A stretch of DNA of 64,000 nt from Trichomonas vaginalis G3 (taxonomy: Eukaryota > Parabasalia > Trichomonadida > Trichomonadidae): contig NC_067206.1 in NCBI RefSeq assembly GCF_026262505.1, positions 20,915,319 through 20,979,318 on the forward strand, written 5' to 3'. This document shows, piece after piece, positions 22,420 to 35,925 of this stretch (position 1 is its first letter; the number at the start of each line of letters is the position of its first letter). The translations under genes were made by a program, and so were the position numbers. A model generated the notes under the pieces. It saw only the letters and a program-made list of their open reading frames with translations, had not been told where the DNA came from and did no database searches.

Positions 22420-23442
22420 AAATTTGTTTTTATTTTCCAAAAAGATATATGATACATTTTTATTATACAGGTTAAAAACTGTCTAGCTTTTGCTTTTAGT
22501 GCTCGACCAGAGGCATACATTGAAAATACAATCCTCTCCATGGTTTTTGTGTAGGATCTGATCTTCTCAAAACGATGATATTGACTATTATTATATGAAT
22601 TGAATGTATTTATGAATATTTCGAAATTTTAATATAAATAATTTATTAAAAATAAAAATTGAACGTAAGTACAAAAAATATAATTTGAAAGCAAATTAAA
22701 AATTAACGATACGATAATTTGGAACTTTTACCTTTTGCCAATAAATATAAAAATAAAATTTTGGGAATTGGAACTTAAGAGTAGAGAGACCTTTGTTGAT
22801 ATGTATGAGGCTATGTATTTATGTGTAGATCTGAGTAAGCTTGGTTATCATATAGCGGTTTCTGATGAAATTGAGAACCTCGGAGACCCAAGACCTTTGT
22901 TGATATGTATGAGGCTATGTATTTGTGCGTAGTCATTAAACCCATTCTTGCAAATTAGAATATTATTTTATTTGTTATATTGAGCTTTCTTCCTGATAAT
23001 TTGCATATCTTCAAAATCATTAAAGTAAGTAAAATCAGTTGTTTTTTCGGTGATTAATCTTAATTCTTCGCATTATATTTCTTTTTTTTGAAAAATCTTA
23101 CTGTTTGGGGAAATTCTCTTTGCGAAATCTGTTGGCCTGAGGATTATCTGGTTGAATAAAAATATGTTCAATTCCCCTTTCGCATAATAATTAATGAAAT
23201 TGTGTTTTATTTTCGAGAGTGTGCAAAACGTTCCCACTTCTTGAGAGGTACGTTTTGCAAATTTTTTTCTTTCATACATAGAAGATTTTTGGAAGATGAT
23301 TGATCTCTACATGATATTATATCATATTTCTACATTGAGTCCTTAACAATATTAAATTGCAGGGTTTTCAAATCAAAAAACTAACTTTCGCTCTTTCAGG
23401 TCAAATCAGCAAGGCTCTTCTATATAGGTGTTGGATATATTA

Positions 23443-23643
23443 TCAAACTGAAATGAAACTTTCCAGAGATGTCCATAAAATTATTTTGCAAAACATCCCT
23501 CTCAAAAAGTGGGAACGTTTTTGCAATTTTTCTTTATTTTTTGTACCATTATCGGTCCATAGAGCGAAATGGGGACCAGGTATTGTGCTTAATGCACGTT
23601 TGAGTACATTTGTTGTATACTCTGCAGTTTTCTGAGAAAAAGA
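23443..23643 (-). pseudogene. second rve-type integrase remnant (copy 3)
   Basis: Same WTDNG-containing frame as 14,905-15,105. Confidence 0.5.
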
Positions 23644-24173
23644 TTATGAGTGATCTCGTTTTTTCTTAAAGTCATTTTTTTCTTATCAAAAAAAATTAAA
23701 ATTACGTAAAACTATGACAAAATTACGTAATTCACAATTTTAATGCTGAAAAATAGGAATATAAGCTTATAATACTACAGGTAGATTGAGCATCGATGCG
23801 CGCTAATGCCAACATGATTAATTTGAGTCGGTTTTATATATTATTGGAAATTAATCACAAATTGTCCATGAATATAAGTTATATTCTTCGATATTATGAG
23901 TTAATGAAGGCTACAATATTTGTAATCATGATTGGCTAGTTAAAATCTATTAGAATAAAAGAAATTGTAATTTAATAATATTGAATTGACATTTTAAATA
24001 ATTTGAGGTCTAATCCATTATGAGTATGGTTATTACAGGTCACTTATTATTATTCTTTGATATACAAAGAGTTAAAACGATTTGGTAATGAGATATTGTA
24101 GAAAATAAAAATAACTGTAATCTATTGAAACTGATAAAAAAAATTAAATCCATTTATTTTTATTCATATGTTA

Positions 24174-24521
24174 TTATTGATGAGAATTAGATTCATTTAA
24201 AATTGAATACATATTTTTGAGAGAGTCAAAAATTTCAGGATCGATTTCATCTTCGCATTCATCCAAATATATTCTAAGCTCGGAATTTTCAAATGCATTC
24301 AAAATATTGGCAAAGTTTTCTTTACAAGAAGAGTTAAATAAAATTTCTTGTAAACAATTAATAATAAATTTTGGGTTAAATTCAACAAAATCCGAAAGAA
24401 TTTCAAACACCTTTTCAAATTTGTCATTAAATATCGAAAGGGATATTGAATCTTTTATGATAATAGCGATGAGGATATTTATCAAAATTTCCTTATTTTT
24501 GAAGAGTGCGGGATAAATTTG
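24174..24521 (-). CDS. ARM/HEAT-like C-terminal fragment (copy 3)
   Basis: Identical in protein to 6859-7206. Confidence 0.45.
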   Translation of the reverse strand, partial: QIYPALFKNKEILINILIAIIIKDSISLSIFNDKFEKVFEILSDFVEFNPKFIINCLQEILFNSSCKENFANILNAFENSELRIYLDECEDEIDPEIFDSLKNMYSILNESNSHQ

Positions 24522-24526
24522 TCAAG

Positions 24527-25680
24527 TGTCACTTTTCAATAACCTTAAATTACGCTGTTCTAATTTTTTAAAAAATAACCTTAAATTATATTTGAAGAAA
24601 TTATGTCTATGATATATGTTTTATTCTAGAATCTTGGAGTTTTCATGCACTACACAAGAGCTCCAAGGTTCCAAGAGTGAATGCTCAATAGCAATTATAG
24701 AGATGTACCTTTTCAAAATGACTTTTACTGATTAAATTTAATCAATAGAAGACATTTTGAAAAGGTACCTCTACAATTAGATATACAAGAGATTCAAAGC
24801 TTCATTTCAGATAGATTTGAAACTTTGAAACTCTTGGTAGATTTTGAGTGAATGCTGACAATCATCTTTGAGAAGGTTTTCTTAAAGAAAACCTTCTCAA
24901 AGAGGTTTCTCAGGAGCCCTGAGGCTCCCTTTCGTAATGATTGGGAGCCTTGGGGCTCCTGAGACGAAGAATGGCTTCGCCGAATCTTTGATCAGCAGAG
25001 GCCAAATGAAAAGGCCTCTACTGATGGATTCTCAGGAGCCCTGAGGCTCCCTTTCGTAATGATTGGGAGCCTTGGGGCTCCTGAGACGAAGAATGGCTTC
25101 GCCGAATCTTTGATCAGCAGAGGCCAAATGAAAAGGCCTCTACTGATGGATTCTCAGGAGCCCTGAGGCTCCCTTTCGTAATGATTGGGAGCCTTGGGGC
25201 TCCTGAGACGAAGAATGGCTTCGCCGAATCTTTGATCAGCAGAGGCCAAATGAAAAGGCCTCTGCTGATGGATTCTCAGGAGCCCTGAGGCTCCCTTTCG
25301 TAATGATTGGGAGCCTTGGGGCTCCTGAGACGAAGAATGGCTTCGCCGAATCTTTGATCAGCAGAGGCCAAATGAAAAGGCCTCTGCTGATGGATTCTCA
25401 GGAGCCCTGAGGCTCCCTTTCGTAATGATTGGGAGCCTTGGGGCTCCTGCAGCAGAGTATCGCTCCGCTCCATTAATTTTTTTTAAAAAAAAGTGCCGTG
25501 TGGCAAATTTGTCCTGTTCCCTCTCCTAACACATAACTCCACAACTACCCAAGTACTATATTGCCACTCCTTCCCGCATTGCATTTGAGAAACATTAAAA
25601 GTGGCGACAAGTGCACTTGCCATGGCATATTGTTGCGCGTATATACTACTTCTAATGAAAGAAGCAGTATATACGCGCAA
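24527..25680. repeat. palindrome chain block (copy 3, long form, truncated at its right end)
   Basis: Five copies of the first 122-bp hairpin (starts 24,908; 25,030; 25,152; 25,274; 25,396). The block stops exactly at the last base of the TTGCGCGTATATACT hairpin. The final stem, the protease catalytic piece and nearly all of the next transposon are missing, and the sequence jumps to the right end of a transposon. Confidence 0.8.
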
Positions 25681-28600
25681 AGTGTCACTTTTGATGAATT
25701 TCTGTTTTCAACATAGACAAAAACAATTATATTAGATGCACATGATTAACATCTCTCTTGTCTGATGATGTTTTTTCAATTAAAAGATTATTATACAGTG
25801 AATTTACAAAATTCTTAATTCATAATTGCATGGCCACAAGAAGGTATCGATCTGCTTATATGTTAATGATAGAATAACCATATTATTTCCATTACTATAA
25901 ATAACTAAAGAAATATATCTTCTAAGTGTATTTTTTGTTCAATTTTGTTTGAAAAAAAAATTAAAACGCATTTCTTATCTTGTTTAGCTTTGATAATTGG
26001 ATTAAATAATATTACTAAATACAAATCATGATAACAATTATATATCCATGCTAAATGCCTGAAGATCTGGTGAAAATATTGAGATATGCCTCACTTCCAT
26101 CATTTCGTCTTACCACATAAAAATATGTGATTTTTAAAACAAGTTAGCTGATATGCTTTTAACAAAACCGAATCAAAGTATTCAAAAAAAATCTGAAATT
26201 GTAAATATCTAATCAAAAATAAAGGGTTGATCTTCATTTCGGGATTTCAAAAAAATTGGAATTTCACCTCCCAAACACACAGATTGTTCCAGTTCATTGC
26301 ATAGAGAATATCCGATTTCCAGTGTGTTTACTCTGAATCTTATTAGTTAAATTACCGAATTTCGAACATAAATTCATCAAAATCGAATAAAGAGACTACA
26401 AAAACGACACAAATATAATCAGTCACAATCATTAACAGGAACTCCTTAAATGAAGATTTTTACATTTTAATCTCTATATTTTAGAAAAAAATATGCTCAG
26501 TCACAAAACACAATTACTATGTTATGGAACAAGGCATTGACACTCGAATCTCTGGCCAATTCGAGGAAATCAATTTCAATAATCTTATCCCACAGAATCC
26601 ATAGCCCAAAAACTTTAATTTGCATAGTACATTTGAAGACGAATAATATTAGATCCAATTTTTTTTAATTTGAAATTTTCAAAGATACAAAATTTATTAC
26701 ATTTAGAATTAATGCATTATATATGCATTGTTCCGTACCGCGAAAATGAACTTTACAAAATGACATGAAAAGTCTTAATTACATTAAAGCCAAATGTAAA
26801 CTTCATTGAAAAAAGCAGTTTTGTCTCGTATTCAACGTAAAATCTTCAAAAGAAGACTAAACAAAAGTGCTACACTGATAACAAAGATGAATTTCACATG
26901 GAACGCGATGATTCAATAACTGCAGAGTTGCGACATACAATGCGGAAAATGTATGGACAACCACATGTAATGGTGGAGAACCATCGTATCTTTCAGAGTG
27001 AATTACTTGATTTTTATGGTGAAATCAATCAAAGAGCAAAAGGTCTTGCATGTGAAAAGGTAATCGAAGCTTATCAGATTGCCTACGAATTACTGGAGTA
27101 TTGATACAGCAGAGCTTTATATCTAGCTGCCTTGTTCATCCAGACGAATTTCCAACAAGAGAAAAAGAATTGTTTACTTCGCTAGAAGTATATCTCCCCT
27201 CAAATCATGGTTAAACAGAGTTTGCTCTGATCTCAACATTGAGATCAAAAGCTCAAAAGAAAATGAGGAAAAACGAGCAAAGTACTGTAACACAGCAACA
27301 GTTGCTAACTTCTTACATTATTTCAGTATACGGCAGGAATTGATCCATGGAATAAGTGGAGTATTTATGAAAACATCTCTGCTTCATCAAAGCGTTACAA
27401 AGTTATCTGCACTGAAGCAACCTCCTTTAACCAAAGAAGAGCATGAATTTGTGCTTGTTACTAGGTATCTTCCCATATAATTCTGAAGGATACCGGATGA
27501 AACCATTTATTGTATGTTCCAGGAATATAAATTGTTCACAGGAATCCGCTCCGTGAGAGCATTCCTTACAGGACAATCTTATGGATGGATGACAAAGAAG
27601 ATATGGGATATCTTTAATTTAACTTTTATTTATCGAAATCCAGAGATATCGCTCAAGTCTTGATGCTATCACAGCAGCTCAGCATAATATCGTATTCGTG
27701 ATAATCATATCAGCGAGTAAGTTATTTTACTTGCAACTTTTGAGTCTCTTCAGAATTGAACTCTTGACATTTCCAGCTTACTGCACAGTAGTTCTCCAGT
27801 TATTGATGTTAGGATGTGCAGCATCTTTGAGATCAAGAATAACAGGTTAAAATATGTTCCGCTTTACACATATGAGCAAGCATAATTTATCAAATACCCC
27901 AAAACGCAAGGTTAAAATTGTAAAATTTTAATTGATGCTTGTGATTAAGTCAATGCATCAGTATGGTACTCATCCGTGGAACCCAAATAAAGCTTATCCA
28001 ACGAATTAACAAAACAAAACATCCAAACGCAATACCAAATCCCACATATATATTTAATTCTTCTTGCAAAAAAATTAACATCTGACGCCGAATTACTTAA
28101 AATTGCGCAATTTGAAGCAATCAATCAAACATTAAATCAAGCACTGGATAGTTTTTGTAACAAATATTTTCGAATTATTTTAGATTATTATCCTCCAAAT
28201 ACAAAAATTCTCAGCAAAGGGATGAAATTGAGTCAATTAATGGAGCAAAACGAAGTGAGTCTGAAATTCACCACTTTGACCACTCGTATTTTTCAGATAT
28301 ATCGATTAATATTGAGTTTTATATTCGGATGGAAACATACATCTGAAAAACCTGCAATATCAACACCTTTTTATATAATATTGAATAAATAAAAATTTGT
28401 TTTTATTTTCCAAAAAGATATATGATACATTTTTATATACAGGTTAAAAACTGTCTAGTTTTGCTTTTAGTGCTCGACCAGAGGCATACATTGAAAATAC
28501 AATCCTCTCCATGGTTTTTGTGTAGGATCTGATCTCTCAAAACGATGATATTGCCTATTATTATATGAATTGAATGTATTTATGAATATTTCGAAATTTT

Positions 28601-30195
28601 AATATAAATAATTTATTAAAAATAAAAAATTGAACGTAAGTACAAAAATATAATTTGAAGCAAATTAAAAATTAACGATACGATAATTGGAACTTTTACC
28701 TTTTGCCAATAAATATAAAAATAAAATTTTGGGAATTGGAACTTAAGAGCTAGAGAGACCTTTGTTGATATGTATGAGGCTATGTATTTATGTGTTAGAT
28801 CTGAGTAAGCTTGGTTATCATAAGCGGTTTCTGATGAAATGAGAACCTCGGAGACCCAAGACCTTTGTTGATATGTATGAGGCTATGTATTTGTGCTAGT
28901 CATTAAACCCATTCTTGCAAATTAGAATATTATTTATTTGTTATATTGAAGCTTTCTTCCTGATAATTGCATATCTTCAAAATCATTAAAGTAAGTAAAA
29001 TCAGTGTTTTTCGGTGATTAATCTTAATCTTACGCATTATATTTCTTTTTTTTGAAAAATCTTACTGTTTGGGGAATTCTCTTTGCGAAATCTGTTGGCT
29101 AGGATTATCTGGTTGAATAAAAATATGTTCAATTCCCCTTTCGCATAATAATTAATGAAATTGTGTTTTATTTTCGAGAGTGTGCAAAACGTTCCCACTT
29201 CTTGAGAGGTACGCTTTTGCAAATTTTTTCTTTCATACATAGAAGATTTGGAAGATGATTGATCTCTACATGATATTATATCATATTTCTACATTGAGTC
29301 CTTAACAATATTAAATTGCAGGTGTTTTCAAATCAAAAAACTAACTTCCGCTCTTTCAGGTCAAATCAGCAAGGCTCTTCTATATAGGTGTTGGATATAT
29401 TATCAACTGAAATGAAACTTTCCAGAGATGTCCATAAATTATTTTGGCAAAACATCCCTCTCAAAAGTGGAACGTTTTTGCCAATTTTTCTTTATTTTTT
29501 GTACCATTATCGGTCCATAGAGCGAAATGGGGACCAGGTATTGTGCTTAATGCAACGTTTGAGTACATTTGTTGTATACTCTGCAGTTTTTCTGAGAAAA
29601 AGATTATGAGTGATCTCGTTTTTTCTTAAAGTCATTTTTTCTTATCAAAAAAATTAAAATTACGTAAAACTATGACAAAATTTACGTAATTCACATTTAA
29701 TGCTGAAAAATAGAATATAAGCTTATAATACTACAGGTAGATTGAGCATCGATGCGCGCTAATTGCCAACATGATTAATTTGAGTCGCGTTTTATATATT
29801 ATTTGGAAATTTAATCACAAATTGTCATGAATATAATTTATATTCTTCGATATTATGAGTTAATGAGGCTACAATATTTGTAATCATAGATTGCTAGTGT
29901 AAAATTATAGAATAAAGAAAAGTTTAATAATAATTGAATTGACATTAATTAAATAATTTGAGGTCTAATCCATTATGAGTAATGATACAGGGTCACTTAT
30001 TAATATTCTTTGATATACAAAGAGTTAAAACGATTTGGTAATGAGATATGAGTAAAATAAAAATAACTGTAATCTATTGAAACTGATAAATAAAAACATT
30101 TATTTATTCATATGTATTGAAGAATTAGATTCAAAAATGAATACATATTTTCGAGAGAGTCAAAAATCAGGAACCTCCGATTTCATTTCGCATCA
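25681..30195 (+). pseudogene. degraded fourth unit: protease C-terminal part and downstream region
   Basis: Starts with the last ~25 bp of a transposon right end and follows the unit in + orientation as far as the ARM-like gene. In 25,681-25,880 I count roughly one one-base indel every 25-40 bases against the clean copies, the signature of unpolished long reads. Yet some frames are better than in the clean copies. MATRRYRSAYMLMIE is readable at about 25,830-25,875. A continuous frame of about 104 codons runs from 28,081 to the TAA at 28,390-28,392, through ALDSFCNKYFRIILDYYPPN and ending PFYIILNK. The clean copies break that frame several times. The integrase and ARM-like remnants follow in poor condition. 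Confidence 0.6.
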
Positions 30196-30245
30196 CCAAA
30201 TAATTTAACCCACCCCCCCCCTGGCGAGAGAGAGATCGAGCTTAG
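30190..30245. other. fold-back centre 1 with C-run and GA-run
   Basis: Left of about 30,195 the unit runs forward into the ARM-like gene; right of about 30,240 the same gene segment runs backward. Between them is a ~45-bp low-complexity joint with a run of C and GAGAGAGAGA. This is a near-spacerless inverted junction. Confidence 0.75.
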
Positions 30246-30882
30246 AAATATATTTGGATGAATGCCGAAGATGAAATCGATCCTGAAATTTGACTCTCTC
30301 AAACAATATGTATTCGCAATTTAAATGAATCTAATCATCATCAATAATAAACATATGAATAAAAATAAATGGCATTAATTTTTTTATCAGTTCAATTAGA
30401 TTACAGTTATTTTTTATTTCTACAATATCTCATTACAATCGTTTTTAACTTCTTTGTATATTCAAAGAATATAATAATAAGTGACCTGTAATAACCATAC
30501 TCATAATGATTAACCTCAAATAATATTTAAAATGTCAAATTCAAATTATTAAATTACAATTTCTTTCTAATTAGATTTTAACTTAGCCAATTCAATGATT
30601 AAAATATTGTAGCCTTCATTTAACTCTAATACGAAGAATATAACTTATATTCATGGACAATTTTGTGATTAATTTCCAATAATATATAAAACGACTCAAA
30701 TAAATTCATGTTGCATTAAGCGCGCATCGATGCTCAATCTACCTGTAGTTTATAGCTTATATTCTATTTTTCAGCATTAAAATGTGAATTACGTAATTTT
30801 GTCATAGTTTTAGTAATTTTTAATTTTTTGATATAGAAAAAAAATGACTTTAGAAAAAAACGAGATCACTCATAATCTTTTT
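30241..30882 (-). other. short inverted, degraded unit segment
   Basis: Reverse complement of the unit from the ARM-like gene back to the AT-rich intergenic stretch (equivalent to about 6950 down to 6330), with many indels. It ends at the N gap. Confidence 0.7.
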
Positions 30883-30907
30883 NNNNNNNNNNNNNNNNNN
30901 NNNNNNN
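30883..30907. other. assembly gap, 25 N
   Basis: Twenty-five N. The sequence before it runs on the reverse strand of the unit and the sequence after it on the forward strand in mid-gene (equivalent of 3700), so order and orientation across the gap are not supported by sequence. Confidence 0.99.
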
Positions 30908-33900
30908 CTTTATCTTTCAGAGGTCGAATTACTTGATTTTTATGGTGAAATCAATCAAAGGCAAAAGGTCTTGCATGTGAAAGAGTAATCGAAGCTTATC
31001 AGAATTGCCTACGAAATTACTGAGTATAGATACAGCAGAGCTTTATATCTAGCTGGCCTTGTCATCCAGACGAATTTCCAACAGAGGAAAAAGAATTGTT
31101 TACTTCGCTAGAAGTATATCTCCCCTCAAATCATGGTTAAACAGAGTTTGCTCTGATCTCGAACATTGAGATCAAAAGCTCAAAAGAAAATGAGAAAAAA
31201 CGAGCAAAGTACTGTAACACAGCAACAGTTGCTAACTTCTTACATTATTTCAGTATACGGCAGGAATGATCCATGGAATAAGTGGAGTATTATGAAACAT
31301 CTCTGCTTCATCAAAGCGTTACAAAGTTATCTGCACTGAAAGCAACCTCCCTTTAACCAAGAAGAGCATGAATTTGTGCTTGTTACTAGTATCTTCCCAT
31401 ATAATTCTGAAGGATACCGCGATGAAACCATTTATTATGTTCCAGAATATAAAATTGTTCCACCCAGGACTCGCCCGCCTCCCTCGTCCTTGACGAAGAA
31501 TTCTTCTACAAATTGGGGATTGACAATTACACTGCTTATCAATGCCCGGATTTCGCCTTTATCTTGATGACTATCACAGAGCTCCAGCATTATATTCGAA
31601 TATTCCCGGATCGTATAATACAGCTCCTTGCTGCATAATATTCCCAAGATTATGCACAGTAGTTCTGTAATTAGACCCTTGACAGACGTCATTCACGTAA
31701 CTCATGATTCCAGAATTTAATGTGCAATTTTAGAACCTAAAGACCCATATTCGCGATGTGTATGTGTAACATAATTGTTAGTATGATTAAGTCAATGCAT
31801 CAGTATGGTATTCATCCGTGGAACACCAGTAAAGCGCCTTATCCACTCAACGCACATAACACATCAATAATAACTCCACCACATATATTAATCCATTCTT
31901 TGCAAAAAATTAACATCTGACGCCGAATTACTTAAAATTGCGCTTCTCACAATCAAAATTCAAATCTAAAGCACTGATTTCTATGAATTATAGTCTCAAT
32001 ATTGTATGATTATTATCGTATTATTACATCATCACAGAGGATGGAGTCAATTAATGGAGCAAAACGAATAAGAGTGAATGTCCTCACGCTTTGACACTCA
32101 TTTTTCAGATATCGAATTAATATTGAGTTTTATACGATACTCGAAAACCCACTTGACTCTATACTATTGAATAAAATAATAAATTTGTTTTTATTTTCCC
32201 AAAGAGTATATGATACATTTTTATATACAGGTTAAAAACTGTCTAGCTTTTGCTTTTAGTGCTCGACCAGGCATACATTGAAAATTACAATCCTCTCCAT
32301 GGTTTTTTGTGTAGATTGATCTTCTCAAACGATGATATTGACTATTATTATATGAATTGAATGTATTTATGATATTCGAATTTATATAAATATTATTAAA
32401 AAAAAAATTGAACGTAGTTACAAAAAAATATAATTTGAAAGCAAATTAAAAATTAACGCATACGATAATTGGAACTTTTACCTTTTGCCAATAATATTAA
32501 AAATAAAATTTTGGGAATGGAACTAAGAGTAGAAAACATTGATATGTATTGAGGCTATGTTTTATGTGTAGACTCGAGTAAGCTTGGTATCAATAGCGGT
32601 TTCTGATGAAAATTGAGAACCTCGGAGACCCAAGACCTTTGTTGATATGTATGAGCTATGTATTTTGCGTAGCATTAAACCCATTCTTGCAAATTAGAAT
32701 ATCTTTTATTGTTATATATTGAGCTTTCTTTTCGTGTTGACACATCATCAACGTCACTACAATTCAACAGTCAAAAGTCTCTCGGTGTTAATTTTCACCT
32801 CCTCCCTGCGATCATTAAATCCTTATAGATCGTATATATATAATCTCAGTTATATAGAAGACATTACTTGCCGAACTCTTTGGTGTGTGCGTGTGTGTAT
32901 CCAACTATGTCATCCCTTTCGCTAATAATTACATGAAAATTGTGATTTATTTTCGAGAGTGGCCACAACGTTCCCACTTCCTTGAGAGTACCTTATTATT
33001 TTCTCTTTTCCAACTCATTTCTATGAGTGAAGCTCCTACATGATATTACTCTTCATGCGACCATTTCCTCGTTAACCCAAATCTAATCACAATTAATGCA
33101 TATCCAAACTATAGCTTACCGCCTTCTAGTGTGAGAGAGAGAGAGAGATAAACCTTAAAAATATAATACTCAAACTAACAACGAAACATATATCACAACA
33201 AATAAAATTAAACAGTCACAAAAAGAATAAAAAAAACTAAAAACCCCCAAAAAAAACAAAAAAAAAAAAAAAAAAAAAAAAAAATAATAAAAAAAAAAAA
33301 CAAAAAAAAGTATAAACTAATATCAGCAAGAGCCCTCTGTCGCCATTTAGGTGTTGATTATTTATCACAACGAAACTTTCCAGAAGATGTCCCACTATTT
33401 GCAAAACATCCCTCCAAATTCTGGAACTTATTGCCAATTTTTCTTATCTTTTTGTACCCATATCCGTGTCCATAGAGCGAAATGGGGACCTAGTATTGTG
33501 CTTACACGTTGAGTACTTTTTGTTAATACTTCATGCCAGTTTCAAAAGATTATGTAGTGACTCTCTTTTTTTCTACACATGTGAATCTACGGTAAAACCT
33601 ATGACCAAAATTAAATAATTCACCCAATTTTAATGCCCTGAAATAGAACTAATAAAGTACTATACTACCAGGTAATGAGCATCGATGCGCCGCTAATGCC
33701 AACCATCTGAATGTTATTTTGATCCCGTCTTTACAAATTATGAAACCCCATGAATATTAAGTTATACTTCGATATTATGACGTTAATGAAGGCTACCAAT
33801 TATTTCCTACATGACTTTGAGCTAGTCTAACATTTTGTAATTTAATTTAATAATTGATATGTGGACACAAAATTATTGCAGAATACACACGGTTTATTAC

Positions 33901-34060
33901 GGTACTTATTATATTATATACCAAAGAGTATTTGACACGATTTAATGAGATATTGTAGAAATAAAAATAACTTAATCTATTGAAACTGATAAAAAAAAAA
34001 TCATTTATTTTATTATATGTTATTATTGCATGAGAATTAGATTCCAATTTAATCTTCCTA
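30908..34060 (+). pseudogene. degraded unit segment from mid-protease to ARM-like region
   Basis: Forward copy of the unit from the equivalent of 3700 to about 6880, more degraded than 25,681-30,195. Local foreign or low-complexity patches occur: 31,455-31,520 is C-rich, and 33,130-33,310 holds a GA run and long A runs in place of the expected sequence. At 31,376-31,460 the frame gives a sensible stretch, SEGYRDETIYYVPEYKIV, that the clean copies break. Confidence 0.55.
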
Positions 34061-34700
34061 CCCTTCTATAATAACTGCGTTAGTGTTGTTATCGAAGAAG
34101 AATTTTAACATGAATCATAATTCTCCATCAATACGTAAATCAATGAATAAAAAAATAAATGGATTTTTAAATTTTTTTTATCAGTTTCAATTAGATTACC
34201 AGTTATTTTATTTCTACCACCATATCTATCATTACATATCGTTCTTTAACTTTTATATATCAAAAGAATAATAACTTAAGTGACCTGTCATACCCACATA
34301 ATGACTTCAAATATTTCAACAATGTCAATTCATATTTATATTACAATTTCTTTTATTCTCATAGATAACTAGCCATCATGTTAATTACCAAATATCTTAG
34401 CCTTCATAAACTCATAATATCGAAGAAGTTAAGTAAACTCATCATTCATGGAAATACTGCTTCTGATGTGTGTATATAATTTCCAATAATAATAAAACCG
34501 AACTCAAATTAATTTGCTCTCTCCCATCTGTAGCTGCGCATTATGCTCAAATACTACCTGTAGATTATGTGATAGCTTATATTCCTATTTCCTTCAGCAT
34601 TAAAATTGCGTGAATTAATGTATATATACTGATCATAGTTTACGTAATTTAATTTTTTTGATAAGAAAAAATGACTTTAACAGAAAATAACGAGATCACT
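34061..34700 (-). other. fold-back centre 2 and degraded start of the reverse array
   Basis: Near 34,050-34,100 the forward copy ends in the ARM-like gene's 3' end and the reverse copy begins at about the same unit position. Noise persists until about 34,690, after which the sequence again matches the clean copies base for base. Confidence 0.7.
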
Positions 34701-34704
34701 CATT

Positions 34705-34905
34705 AATCCTTCTCAGAAAACTGCAGAGTATACAACAAATGTACTCAAACGTGCATTAAGCACAATACCTGGTCCCCATTTCGCTCTATGGACCGATAAT
34801 GGTACAAAAAATAAAGAAAAATTGCAAAAACGTTCCCACTTTTTGAGAGGGATGTTTTGCAAAATAATTTTATGGACATCTCTGGAAAGTTTCATTTCAG
34901 TTTGA
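34705..34905 (+). pseudogene. second rve-type integrase remnant (reverse array, copy 1)
   Basis: Same WTDNG-containing frame as 14,905-15,105, here on the + strand because the unit is inverted. Confidence 0.5.
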
Positions 34906-35925
34906 TAATATATCCAACACCTATATAGAAGAGCCTTGCTGATTTGACCTGAAAGAGCGAAAGTTAGTTTTTTGATTTGAAAACCCTGCAATTTAATATT
35001 GTTAAGGACTCAATGTAGAAATATGATATAATATCATGTAGAGATCAATCATCTTCCAAAAATCTTCTATGTATGAAAGAAAAAAATTTGCAAAACGTAC
35101 CTCTCAAGAAGTGGGAACGTTTTGCACACTCTCGAAAATAAAACACAATTTCATTAATTATTATGCGAAAGGGGAATTGAACATATTTTTATTCAACCAG
35201 ATAATCCTCAGGCCAACAGATTTCGCAAAGAGAATTTCCCCAAACAGTAAGATTTTTCAAAAAAAAGAAATATAATGCGAAGAATTAAGATTAATCACCG
35301 AAAAAACAACTGATTTTACTTACTTTAATGATTTTGAAGATATGCAAATTATCAGGAAGAAAGCTCAATATAACAAATAAAATAATATTCTAATTTGCAA
35401 GAATGGGTTTAATGACTACGCACAAATACATAGCCTCATACATATCAACAAAGGTCTTGGGTCTCCGAGGTTCTCAATTTCATCAGAAACCGCTATATGA
35501 TAACCAAGCTTACTCAGATCTACACATAAATACATAGCCTCATACATATCAACAAAGGTCTCTCTACTCTTAAGTTCCAATTCCCAAAATTTTATTTTTA
35601 TATTTATTGGCAAAAGGTAAAAGTTCCAAATTATCGTATCGTTAATTTTTAATTTGCTTTCAAATTATATTTTTTGTACTTACGTTCAATTTTTATTTTT
35701 AATAAATTATTTATATTAAAATTTCGAAATATTCATAAATACATTCAATTCATATAATAATAGTCAATATCATCGTTTTGAGAAGATCAGATCCTACACA
35801 AAAACCATGGAGAGGATTGTATTTTCAATGTATGCCTCTGGTCGAGCACTAAAAGCAAAAGCTAGACAGTTTTTAACCTGTTTAATAAAAATGTATATAT
35901 ATCTTTTTGGAAAATAAAAACAAAT

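Noticed and set aside
1-25680. Bacterial or plasmid origin of the tandem units because of the IS481-like transposase
   Set aside because: The units carry ubiquitin-specific protease and ARM-like sequence, lack ribosome-binding sites, and have trichomonad-like start contexts.
31376-31692. Open frames on both strands around 31.4-31.7 kb as new genes
   Set aside because: They lie in the degraded copy of the unit and arise from indels plus C-rich patches; only a short piece corresponds to the protease-like gene.
33130-33310. GA and A runs as a genuine microsatellite or telomere-like repeat
   Set aside because: They occur only in the unpolished centre, replace sequence present in all clean copies, and sit among other low-quality bases.
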